Positions 1-6,444 of a stretch of DNA of 6,891 bases are shown in pieces. Position numbers and translations under genes: made by a program. Under the pieces are notes generated by a model. The model was not told the origin of the DNA, made no database searches, and worked only from the letters and a program-made list of their open reading frames with translations. The DNA comes from Candidatus Aegiribacteria sp. (GTDB lineage Bacteria; Fermentibacterota; Fermentibacteria; Fermentibacterales; Fermentibacteraceae): the NCBI GenBank assembly GCA_021107345.1, contig JAIOSX010000135.1, positions 1-6,891 of the forward strand, written 5' to 3'. Positions within the stretch are counted from its first letter, which is position 1. The number at the start of each line of letters is the position of its first letter.

Positions 1-98
1 TCAGCAAGCTGCATTCTTATAAATTTTTCAGGTTAGTCACAGATATCATTACATATTTATCAGAAACTATCTATCCATTACTTATTTAGTAATAATTT

Positions 99-128
99 AT
101 TATATGGGAATTATATCTATATTCTTAA
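99..128 (-). promoter_or_regulatory. Putative sigma70 promoter, leftward
   Basis: On the minus strand a perfect -10 box TATAAT (99-104) lies 18 nt downstream of TTAAGA (123-128), a 4/6 match to TTGACA. A second TATAAT at 110-115 has no good -35 partner. Transcription would run leftward off the window. AT-rich DNA yields such matches by chance, so confidence is limited. Confidence 0.35.
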
Positions 129-140
129 CCTGAATCAGGT
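128..140. repeat. 13-bp palindrome, possible operator
   Basis: ACCTGA-A-TCAGGT is a perfect 6-bp inverted repeat around one central base. Its last base overlaps the proposed -35 element of the leftward promoter, a common place for a dimeric repressor or activator site. An 8-bp palindrome, AACCGGTT, follows at 141-148. No regulator is encoded in the window, so function is inference. Confidence 0.35.
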
Positions 141-211
141 AACCGGTTCTTCAGCTGCATCGGATATCAGCTCAGAAGATAACCCTGCCTTTTAGAACTT
201 ACTGAGCATGA

Positions 212-577
212 TTACATAGAGAAACTGCAGCCAAAAGGAGCCGGATTTGAGTAAATAGTACAACTGAAATCCCCACTGATATGTACTGAGGGCCCTTCTC
301 CAAGTTCACTTCCAATTGTGGCATTGATTGTAAAGAAAACTCTGATCGGCTGACCACAGTCAAATGTAGTAATGGTGATATTTCCTGACGATGCAGTTGT
401 GTTACTTGAGAGCTGGTTTGAATTACTGATATCGATGAGGAACATTTTGAAAGGAGATGCATTTGTAGGGAATGAATAGGTGGTGTCAACAGTAATGTTT
501 TCTACTACAAGAAACAGTTTCCAGAATGATGCTTGACTGGAAGGATCATAAAAGAAAATCTTCAGAGGCTCTCTTCT
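212..577 (-). pseudogene. 5'-truncated gene remnant, secreted-protein-like
   Basis: This is an open frame of 121 codons ending in TAA at 212-214. Its upstream side is an in-frame TAA at 578-580, 6 bp beyond the stop of the lectin-like gene. No ATG, GTG or TTG occurs before the ATG at 443-445, and that ATG has no Shine-Dalgarno sequence. The protein nevertheless reads as real: Thr/Ser/Asn-rich alternating beta-strand text with phrases such as YDPSSQASFWKLFLVV, GNITITTFDCGQPI and GPSVHISGDFSC. It resembles small extracellular lipoprotein domains of the pattern 'GxITIT-(Y/F)D...G.F'. The expected signal peptide and first part of the domain are missing. The likely explanation is a 5' deletion or rearrangement that placed the lectin-like gene beside the remnant; a sequencing frameshift is less likely because neither of the other two frames supplies an N-terminus. 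The fold assignment is tentative. Confidence 0.5.
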
Positions 578-585
578 TTATTGAA

Positions 586-1035
586 TCACCAACATATTTC
601 AATTTCAAAGCTGCCTTCATTATTGCATGGGTCTGTATCATTAACCCCTATTTCCAGAGTTCCTCCTGTTTGCGTCTGAAATTGCTGTCCACTCCCGATT
701 AGCAGGATATCCCCTCCGCCTATGCGAGCAATGACCGCCTCGTGCGGAAAGTCGGACCTGTAGGAATAGGAATCCTGCCAGCTCTGAACTTCGGTTGTCC
801 CGTCCGGACCCGCGTATATATCTGCTCCGGTACTGGGACGAACGCTTCCTACGGCGGAGATTACAACAGTCTGTCCCTTGCGCAATTCAATTCCTGTTTC
901 AATCCAGGACACACTCCATACACCGTCAGTAGGGAAAATGAGAGTTCTGGAGTTTTTAGGATGGCACGCTAAACTCATCATAAGAATCAGAAAAGTACAG
1001 TATCTTATTGTCGAAACGCGTAGCCGTTGTTTCAT
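586..1035 (-). CDS. Predicted lipoprotein with LecA/PA-IL-like lectin domain
   Basis: 149 residues. Residues 1-24 form a lipoprotein signal: basic MKQRLR, a hydrophobic stretch around 14-22, and the lipobox SLAC with Cys24 as the lipidated residue, so the protein is probably anchored to a membrane and faces the periplasm or cell surface. Residues 39-149 resemble the PA-IL (LecA) galactose-binding lectin fold: W-x-x-TGIxLRKGQTVVISAVGSV, then a GPDG turn (77-80), then HEAVIARIGGG, and finally GVNDTDPCNNEGSFEIEI (130-147). The last segment parallels the LecA calcium/sugar loop (YNDVPGTYGNNSGSF), keeping the ND, NN and GSF elements but two residues shorter between D and NN. LecA's HPDQ sugar-contact segment is not obvious here, so galactose binding is uncertain. 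Cys137 and Cys148 could form a disulfide. ATG at 1033-1035 is preferred over an in-frame TTG at 1048-1050 because the AAGGAG at 1042-1047 lies 6 nt upstream. Gene boundary is firm; the lectin-fold call is by motif memory. Confidence 0.75.
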   Translation of the reverse strand: MKQRLRVSTIRYCTFLILMMSLACHPKNSRTLIFPTDGVWSVSWIETGIELRKGQTVVISAVGSVRPSTGADIYAGPDGTTEVQSWQDSYSYRSDFPHEAVIARIGGGDILLIGSGQQFQTQTGGTLEIGVNDTDPCNNEGSFEIEICW

Positions 1036-1041
1036 ATCAAT

Positions 1042-1047
1042 CTCCTT
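1042..1047 (-). promoter_or_regulatory. Ribosome binding site of lectin-like gene
   Basis: AAGGAG on the minus strand lies 6 nt before the ATG at 1033-1035. It decides the start: an upstream in-frame TTG (1048-1050) sits immediately before this Shine-Dalgarno sequence and would have to be translated through it. Confidence 0.8.
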
Positions 1048-1151
1048 CAAACAGAATTCAGCAGTTCATTCTTTATCGCAGTCTAACATGTTCTGGTTGC
1101 AGAATTCTTCAAACTCGTATCCCCAGCTACTATCCGGTTCCATGTGTAGAG

Positions 1152-1170
1152 ACCAGAATAGTACTCTGGT
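1152..1170 (-). terminator. Weak hairpin downstream of the 911-residue gene
   Basis: ACCAGA-(7 nt)-TCTGGT is a perfect 6-bp stem starting 8 nt after the TAA stop at 1179-1181. No U-tract follows (CTCTACAC), so it is not a canonical intrinsic terminator. It could be an mRNA-end stabiliser, an attenuator or chance. The same 143-nt spacer must hold the promoter of the lectin-like gene if that gene is transcribed independently; I saw no convincing -35/-10 pair in it. Confidence 0.3.
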
Positions 1171-1178
1171 ACATACTG

Positions 1179-3914
1179 TTAGTCGTCGTTTATGCCGTAA
1201 TTCGGGCCAAGGATTGTTATCTCGTCATCTTCCGGTGGTTTAGTTGATTTGCGCGTTTTACGCTTTTCGTCGGGTGAAGGCTCCAAAGAGATATTACTTT
1301 CGATAACGTTATCTGAAATCATCAGGTTCTGGATAGTTTCCTTTAACTGCTGAATCAGTGATTTGTCGATTTTACTCTTTCTGAAGAAACCTCCTTCTAC
1401 TTTATCAAGAAGTTTCTGGAGTACAGGCAGATCGCCGGTCCCTCCGTATCTGCTGATGATTCGTAAAGCTCCCGAAATCAGGTTCTGTTGTTCGAAAAGA
1501 ATACCGGAAGGCCCCTCCTTGAGACATCTTGAAAGAAAACTGATGACCGTCTCGTGATAGGCAAGTATGCTGAAGGATTCCATAATCTCGATTCTGATAT
1601 CACTATTCTTCCGGAAGGCCTCGGTTATCCTGGGTATGAAAGCTGGATTACTCATGGCCTGCTTGGTGAGGATATCAAGAGCTATCTCTGCAACCTCCTT
1701 TGACTTATCAATGATGAGGTACATTGAAAGACTTTCTGCTGTTGTTGTAGATACCTTTGTGAGGGCCAGAAGGCATTCACGTCTGATCCTTGAATCAGGG
1801 ACCTTGCAGAGTTCCGCTAGAATACCCTCACTTGTGTCAGAACCCAGATCACGAAGAACCTGTATCATGTTTCGGGCCTTGAACCATTCCTCATCCGGCA
1901 GGAGATAAGTGCCACTGCCCACCTTTGAGTTGAAGGCTGTTACTATTTCAGTGAGTCTATCATGAATTGCTGAAAGTCCCCTGTTGCCCATTTTAAGAAG
2001 CATGCGGAAGGCTTTTGATCTGAGTCTTCTGTTGTCTTCGTAGAAAATATTCACAAGCTGTGATACCAGGTTATCCGGAGGAACTATCATCGCAAGGTGG
2101 CTAGCCTCCCGGGAAACGATTTCATCTTCGGACAGTATTTTCTGAACAAGGGCTTCTGCCGCGTTAATAGTGTCCATCTTCCTCTGGGCTTCCGCCAGAG
2201 ACCGCTTTCTGGCAGCCTCGAGCTCTGTTCTGGAGTACCGCATCGATTCCAGATTATTAAGAATCTTCCCCGCCTCAAGGGCTATAGACATCATACCCCT
2301 GGAAAGAAGTGCTTCCATGAGGGAAGCTGTGAGGATTACTCCTCTGTACAGAACGTCCGGATCCTGTTCGCGCTTCAGAAGATTGGAAACATAATCGATT
2401 ATCTGTAATGTTGAATTCTCCTTTCCGCGTTCCACCGCCAGGAGAGCCATTTCCTGCAGCTTACCCAAAGTCTGGTGTCTTGTATCCGGGTCGGGTGAAG
2501 GAAGGCTTGCCAGAAGTCTGTCTATGATTTTTCGGACTGCCTTCCATGCCATTCCTCTCTGAATTACACGATTTGAAAGGAGTCCCTTTTCTAAGAGAGT
2601 AGGATCAAGGGCAAATACGAACCTGGCTATCATCCCTCTCTGTTCCTCCTTGTTTTCATGCGCGGCGGCGAGAACAGATTTGAGGGCATTACCGATCTTG
2701 CTTCCAGGAAGGGAATTTATGCTTTCTCCCCTTTCGAGCCTGTCTATCAGCTCCGAGAAGATGGCGTCCTCAATAGTGACATCTCCCCGTGCCAGAGTCT
2801 GATCAGGTTCACTGCCATCTGAAATAAGCTGGTAATGGAACCGGTTTATGGAAATAGAATTAAGTCCTCTTAGTTCAAGAAGCCTGTCTATACCTCCGTG
2901 TTCTGCTATGTATGATGAGGGTCTGTTGAATATCCTTGAGAAGGTTTTCACATCTTCAGCCGTTACTCCCTGATCGAAGGTCAGGCTGCTCATTTGCCGT
3001 TCTGTGAAAGCTCTTGTGAACTCGCTCATGCTGGTGCTTTTTCTTTCCACGCTTATGTCGTTAACCATCACGGTATCACCCATTACCGAAAGAGTTACCT
3101 GCTCCTTCTCCTTGTAGAATTTAGAAAGGATACTAAGGAAGGATTCTGTTGACGGATCTATTGACGGATGCCCTGAAGGAAACATCTGAAGAGTTTTCAC
3201 GAGAAGTTCAAGCCTTTTTACAAGGTTTTCCGCGTTCCTCTGTGCCACAGCCATAGACATTTGACCGGATCCCATATGAACAAGGAGATTGCTTCCCGAA
3301 GCGAAATTATCCAGTGCCGCCGGACTAAACGAGAACTGCCATGTTCCAGGAGTTTTCTCTATGAAATCAAATTCGGCAAGCATATCCTTCATGAATTTGC
3401 GTAACTCTACCGGGAAGGAACTGAGAGATATCCTTAAAGAGGAATCTTCTTTTCCCGCTCCCTTAAGCACGATCAGCGCAACGTCCGCACCGGTACAGTC
3501 CATATCCGATTCCGGATCGAGAAGATCATCTTCTATAAGCATGTAAATAACCTCGATAAGTAAGGATATCTTGGCTATAACGTACTTTGCCGAGTCTGAT
3601 GGAACGCGGTTGTAAAGATTCCAGACCTCTTCGAGTTTTGTATTTGAGAACCAGTCGTCCAGAGCGGTCCAGTCCCAGCCGGGACAGCTCTTTTTAAGGA
3701 GAGGCCTGTCAATAAATGAAAGGAATGTTATACCGGCTTCTATACGCTGGCATGCATCCGCGACCATCGAACCCAGAATTTGGCCTATTTCATCCGGTTT
3801 ATACCCGGAGATGAATTTGGCAAGGGCATCGACTCGATCCTCAGAGTTTTCCTGGGAAGAAACCGCGGTTATCAGCCTTGCCGCTATCCTGCCCGGATCT
3901 TTCTTGCTTTTCAT
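1179..3914 (-). CDS. Large HEAT-like helical-repeat protein, function unknown
   Basis: 911 residues with no signal peptide or membrane helix, so probably cytoplasmic. The N-terminal part (1-215) is helical and unrecognised. Residues 225-350 form a module I have seen in large bacterial repeat proteins: KRLELLVKTLQMFPSGHPS (234-251), a short beta segment with LSVMGDTVMVND (275-286), then SSLTFDQGVTAEDVKTFSRIF (309-329). Residues 380-590 are mostly helical, with a Glu/Arg/Lys-rich, coiled-coil-prone stretch at 555-585. Residues 590-865 look like HEAT/armadillo-type repeats: repeated ~30-residue helix pairs such as LRSKAFRMLLKMGNRG, IRRECLLALTKV and VAEIALDILTKQ. The last 36 residues are a disordered, charged tail (TRKSTKPPEDDEITILGPNY). 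No catalytic motif is visible; a scaffold or protein-interaction role is the likely inference. The start ATG has TAGGAG 6 nt upstream. It appears monocistronic, with a promoter candidate upstream. Arginine is often encoded by AGA/AGG. Confidence 0.9.
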   Translation of the reverse strand: MKSKKDPGRIAARLITAVSSQENSEDRVDALAKFISGYKPDEIGQILGSMVADACQRIEAGITFLSFIDRPLLKKSCPGWDWTALDDWFSNTKLEEVWNLYNRVPSDSAKYVIAKISLLIEVIYMLIEDDLLDPESDMDCTGADVALIVLKGAGKEDSSLRISLSSFPVELRKFMKDMLAEFDFIEKTPGTWQFSFSPAALDNFASGSNLLVHMGSGQMSMAVAQRNAENLVKRLELLVKTLQMFPSGHPSIDPSTESFLSILSKFYKEKEQVTLSVMGDTVMVNDISVERKSTSMSEFTRAFTERQMSSLTFDQGVTAEDVKTFSRIFNRPSSYIAEHGGIDRLLELRGLNSISINRFHYQLISDGSEPDQTLARGDVTIEDAIFSELIDRLERGESINSLPGSKIGNALKSVLAAAHENKEEQRGMIARFVFALDPTLLEKGLLSNRVIQRGMAWKAVRKIIDRLLASLPSPDPDTRHQTLGKLQEMALLAVERGKENSTLQIIDYVSNLLKREQDPDVLYRGVILTASLMEALLSRGMMSIALEAGKILNNLESMRYSRTELEAARKRSLAEAQRKMDTINAAEALVQKILSEDEIVSREASHLAMIVPPDNLVSQLVNIFYEDNRRLRSKAFRMLLKMGNRGLSAIHDRLTEIVTAFNSKVGSGTYLLPDEEWFKARNMIQVLRDLGSDTSEGILAELCKVPDSRIRRECLLALTKVSTTTAESLSMYLIIDKSKEVAEIALDILTKQAMSNPAFIPRITEAFRKNSDIRIEIMESFSILAYHETVISFLSRCLKEGPSGILFEQQNLISGALRIISRYGGTGDLPVLQKLLDKVEGGFFRKSKIDKSLIQQLKETIQNLMISDNVIESNISLEPSPDEKRKTRKSTKPPEDDEITILGPNYGINDD

Positions 3915-3946
3915 GTGCCGCTCCTATCGCCTGTGTATACATCTAT

Positions 3947-3976
3947 ACGATAAGCATAATGTATTAAGCAGGTCAA
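3947..3976 (-). promoter_or_regulatory. Putative sigma70 promoter of the 911-residue gene
   Basis: On the minus strand TTGACC (3971-3976, 5/6 match to -35) is followed after 18 nt by TATCGT (3947-3952, 4/6 match to -10). The predicted transcript would start near 3940 and have a leader of about 26 nt that includes the TAGGAG ribosome site. It lies in the 209-nt spacer (3915-4123) after the thioesterase gene, which otherwise shows no gene and no convincing terminator. Confidence 0.5.
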
Positions 3977-4123
3977 CGCTGGAATACTGGCAATCAGTAA
4001 ATCACGGCGGGATCATCGTCCAGTATAGCTGTAATGAAGTACACCGCTCTTAGTAGCAGGATACTCTCATACAGATGCCAGGGCTGCGGCCCGGAAGCCG
4101 AGATGGAACCGGTTCGCAAGTTA

Positions 4124-4579
4124 TCATTTACTTTTACTGGTTGTAGCTGTCACAACTTCGGTTGACTCAAGATCAGGTTGTTCATCAATCCGAACGAACT
4201 TGCCCGTCGCCGTCGCCATGATTTGATTTTTCTGCGATAACTCGGCCCGCAAGAGGTGAAGCTTCGTAGTAGATCGTGTAATCCAAGCACGGATGGTAAC
4301 TAAGTGACAGCAAGCAACAGGATGTAAAAACCGGACATTCAATTCGGCAGTAACGGCATGAATATCGTGCGCAAACATGCAATTCGTCATTGCACCGTCG
4401 AGAAGAGCAGATGTAATTCCACCGTGCAAGATATTACGATACCCTTCGAAGACCTTATCACAATCGAACTTTGCTTCCACGCTACCATCCGGAAGCTGCG
4501 TGAAACTCAGGCCGAGACCGTGCTCGTTCGATGAACTGCACACGACGCAGTTCGCGTGAGCAGGAGATCGAACCTTCAT
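4124..4579 (-). CDS. PaaI-type hotdog-fold acyl-CoA thioesterase
   Basis: 151 residues, the usual length of the PaaI/4HBT hotdog family, which hydrolyses acyl- or aryl-CoA thioesters in the cytoplasm. Visible features are the N-terminal 'CxxC...GLGL' segment common in this family (Cys11, Cys14, GLGL at 21-24) and the signature LHGGITSALLDGAM (51-64). In that signature the HGG loop (52-54) and Asp61 match the active-site region of PaaI-like enzymes. A strand AELNVRFLHPV (78-88) and the C-terminal strand ATATGKFVRI complete the fold. The tail after about 135 is probably unstructured. The start ATG has GGAAGGA about 5 nt upstream. The gene is separated by 105 nt from the ATPase operon and 209 nt from the next gene. 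All seven arginines use CGN codons, while neighbours use AGA/AGG heavily, a mild hint of foreign origin. Substrate cannot be predicted; the fold call is strong. Confidence 0.88.
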   Translation of the reverse strand: MKVRSPAHANCVVCSSSNEHGLGLSFTQLPDGSVEAKFDCDKVFEGYRNILHGGITSALLDGAMTNCMFAHDIHAVTAELNVRFLHPVACCHLVTIRAWITRSTTKLHLLRAELSQKNQIMATATGKFVRIDEQPDLESTEVVTATTSKSK

Positions 4580-4682
4580 CAGATTCCTTCCAATCGGACT
4601 GGCGGTTGAAGAGGTTTGGTCCCGGTTTCAGCAGCATTCATCAACAATCGTAACTCACATCTTTGTCTCGACATTATCTAAA

Positions 4683-4697
4683 CCTTATCTGATAAGG
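4683..4697 (-). repeat. Inverted repeat across the stop codon of the second ATPase gene
   Basis: CCTTATC-A-GATAAGG (minus strand) is a perfect 7-bp inverted repeat about one base, overlapping the TAA stop at 4685-4687. Only TTT follows, so it is a poor intrinsic terminator. It could be a protein-binding palindrome near the start of the 105-nt spacer before the thioesterase gene, or chance. Confidence 0.3.
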
Positions 4698-5575
4698 GAG
4701 TATATGGCTTCCCATATTCCGGAAATTGCGATTGAAGCCGGAGAGGAAGAATCGAAAGCATTAACAGGAAGACCCTTTGACATGGACCGTGTAACATTGG
4801 GATCGTAAGGGATTTTACCCAGCAGAGGCATCCCGTCCTTTTCACAGAATTCCTCTATCTCACGGGTTTTCTCAGGATTGATGTCGTTCCTGTTGATGCA
4901 TACCGCGGGAGTAATTCCGAAGTGTTTCACAGTATCAACGATACGCGACAAATCGTGAATTGCCGATACGCCAGGCTCAGTAGATATAACAGCAAGATCA
5001 GCCCCCGCACACGCGGCTATAACAGGACAGCCTATTCCCGGAGAGCCATCGACCAGAAGGATAGATTCATCAATTTCTTTGGATTCATTGATTGCCGCAT
5101 TCTTGACAATAGTAACGAGTTTGCCTGAATTCTCCTCACCAGCCTTCATCTCTGCGTGGTAAAGCGTTCCATAGACAGATCTGGACACAAACCATGTTCC
5201 GGCAGTTGTTCTTGCGCTATTTATCGCATTTTCAGGACACTGGTGAACGCACGAGTTGCACCCCTCGCAGGCGATTCTGTCTATCCTGTAACAGTTTTCA
5301 GAAGAATCCGGGGGAAGTACAGCGCTGAACCTGCAAACATCATAGCATCTGCCGCAACCTGAACACTTTTCAATATCGATCTCAGCTTTAAATCCTCCGG
5401 TAAAGGAGAACTCTTCCAGCTTTTCTGGTCTCAGCAGTATTTCCAGATTAGCAGCATCAACATCAGTGTCTGCAAGAACAAGCCTGTGACTATTTGCAGC
5501 TAAATGAGCCAAGGCCGCGGTAAGAGAAGTCTTTCCTGTTCCGCCCTTCCCGCTGAGTATGACGATCTGTTTCAT
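4685..5575 (-). CDS. MinD/Mrp-like P-loop ATPase with inserted ferredoxin domain (second paralogue)
   Basis: 296 residues, COG1149-type. The deviant Walker A motif GKGGTGKTS (9-17, signature Lys10) marks the SIMIBI MinD/ParA class that dimerises on ATP. ADTDVDAANLE (35-45) is the switch I/A' region, and LLVDGSPGIGCP (173-184) is Walker B followed by a conserved Cys183. Inserted between them is an 8-Cys bacterial ferredoxin domain: CxxCxxCxxxC at 71/74/77/81 and 103/106/109/113, the last followed by Pro, predicted to hold two [4Fe-4S] clusters. CINRND (226-231) is the usual downstream base-recognition region. Its start overlaps the stop of the preceding paralogue by 4 nt (ATGA), implying translational coupling and near-equal expression; a heterodimer like Nbp35-Cfd1 is an attractive inference. 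The likely role is ATP-driven cluster or metal-cofactor handling, or electron delivery to it, for the NifX-like protein of this operon; this is not proven for the family. Confidence 0.93.
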   Translation of the reverse strand: MKQIVILSGKGGTGKTSLTAALAHLAANSHRLVLADTDVDAANLEILLRPEKLEEFSFTGGFKAEIDIEKCSGCGRCYDVCRFSAVLPPDSSENCYRIDRIACEGCNSCVHQCPENAINSARTTAGTWFVSRSVYGTLYHAEMKAGEENSGKLVTIVKNAAINESKEIDESILLVDGSPGIGCPVIAACAGADLAVISTEPGVSAIHDLSRIVDTVKHFGITPAVCINRNDINPEKTREIEEFCEKDGMPLLGKIPYDPNVTRSMSKGLPVNAFDSSSPASIAISGIWEAIYSLIR

Positions 5576-6435
5576 TGCTGAACCTCTTTCCGGACAGCTG
5601 CAAGAATACTCAGGAACACTTCCTTGTATTCTGGAAGACCCCTCAGGAGAGGAATTCCATTTGAAAGCATCTCGGCAATTCTGCGATCCATGGGTATTTT
5701 TGCCAGAATGGGCAGATTTGCAGTATGGCAGTACTTCTCGACATCTTTGTTGCCTATTCCATCACGGTTGATGATAACACCGGCAGGAATGCTCAGCTGA
5801 TTGACTACTACATCCACAGCAGCCTTGAGATCATGAAGTCCGAATGGAGTCGGTTCCGTTACAAGAATAACGTAGTCGCTTCTACTGACAGCTTCTACCA
5901 CCGGACAGGATGTTCCGGGAGAGGAATCGATAATGACGGTTGAACGGCCCGCTCCAGGAAGGTACTCGTTGAGCAGGGATGAAATAACGGGAACAGGCAT
6001 GGCCTGCCCTACATTGAGAATTCCTCGGGCAAAGTTAATAGAACCATCCGTTCCGCCCTCTATTCTACCCGTTACATGAGTAACATCGCTGATGGCATTC
6101 TCCGGGCAGACAAGACCGCAGCTTCCGCAACCGTGGCAGAGGTCGCGAAAGACGAGTACCTTTTTCCCGGCGACAGCGATGGCATTCCATACGCAAACCT
6201 CAGAGCATCTGCCGCAGTAAGTACATTTTTCAAGGTTGACTTCCGGAACCAGTACACCGGTATCTCTCCCGGAGGTATAATCTATATCAAGGAACAGTCC
6301 GGAGTTAGGTTCCTCCACATCGCAGTCAAGAAGCAGAGGCTTTTCAGAAGATTGATCGGAGGCGGCAATGGCAAGACTCACTGCTACTGTTGTCTTGCCG
6401 GTGCCGCCTTTACCGCTGGCTACTGCTATTACCAT
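5572..6435 (-). CDS. MinD/Mrp-like P-loop ATPase with inserted ferredoxin domain (first paralogue)
   Basis: 287 residues, paralogous to the gene just downstream and of the same COG1149 architecture. Walker A is GKGGTGKTT (8-16, signature Lys9); the A' region LLLDCDVEEPN spans 34-44; Walker B is VIIDSSPGTSCP (167-178) with Cys177. The inserted ferredoxin domain has cysteines 71/74/77/81 and 100/103/106/110, enough for two [4Fe-4S] clusters. INRDG (222-226) is the downstream nucleotide-base region. All key residues are intact. The start is fixed because only three residues precede the first beta strand. However, there is no good Shine-Dalgarno sequence: the 9-nt gap from the preceding TAG reads ACCGCCGGT, so initiation probably depends on ribosomes finishing the upstream small gene. 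The product is likely cytoplasmic and oxygen-sensitive. Paired ATPases of this type occur beside COG1433 (NifX-like) genes in anaerobes, including ORP loci of sulfate reducers. Confidence 0.93.
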   Translation of the reverse strand: MVIAVASGKGGTGKTTVAVSLAIAASDQSSEKPLLLDCDVEEPNSGLFLDIDYTSGRDTGVLVPEVNLEKCTYCGRCSEVCVWNAIAVAGKKVLVFRDLCHGCGSCGLVCPENAISDVTHVTGRIEGGTDGSINFARGILNVGQAMPVPVISSLLNEYLPGAGRSTVIIDSSPGTSCPVVEAVSRSDYVILVTEPTPFGLHDLKAAVDVVVNQLSIPAGVIINRDGIGNKDVEKYCHTANLPILAKIPMDRRIAEMLSNGIPLLRGLPEYKEVFLSILAAVRKEVQQ

Positions 6436-6444
6436 ACCGGCGGT

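Larger units (their letters stand above)
1..211. other. AT-rich non-coding region
   Basis: No convincing gene lies here; roughly the first 130 bases are strongly AT-rich, unlike the rest of the window. On the minus strand it carries two TATAAT hexamers and a palindrome (annotated separately), so it is probably the upstream region of a gene transcribed leftward out of the window. A minus-strand ATG at 12-14 followed by three sense codons (M-Q-L-A) could be that gene's start. However, no Shine-Dalgarno sequence precedes it, so this cannot be called. Confidence 0.5.

Noticed and set aside
212..445. Intact 77-residue gene starting at ATG 443-445
   Set aside because: No Shine-Dalgarno sequence precedes the ATG (the stretch is pyrimidine-rich), and the protein-like sequence continues 44 codons upstream of it.
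199..489. 96-codon minus-strand open frame with ATG start
   Set aside because: It overlaps the 212-577 remnant in another frame. Only the remnant's frame gives protein-like beta-strand text, so this is a shadow despite having a start codon.
1036..1050. TTG at 1048-1050 as start of the lectin-like gene
   Set aside because: It would place the start in front of the Shine-Dalgarno sequence AAGGAG; the ATG at 1033-1035 is correctly spaced from it.
878..1243. Plus-strand open frames across the lectin-like gene and its spacer
   Set aside because: Antisense to the lectin-like lipoprotein and the 3' end of the 911-residue gene, with no Shine-Dalgarno sequence or family resemblance.
3985..4026. ATACTGG...CCAGTAT inverted repeat in the thioesterase/911-residue gene spacer
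   Set aside because: Only 7 bp with a gap of nearly 30 nt and no flanking extension; compatible with chance.
4081..4092. GGGC-TGCG-GCCC as a terminator of the thioesterase gene
   Set aside because: The stem is only 4 bp and no T-tract follows on the minus strand.
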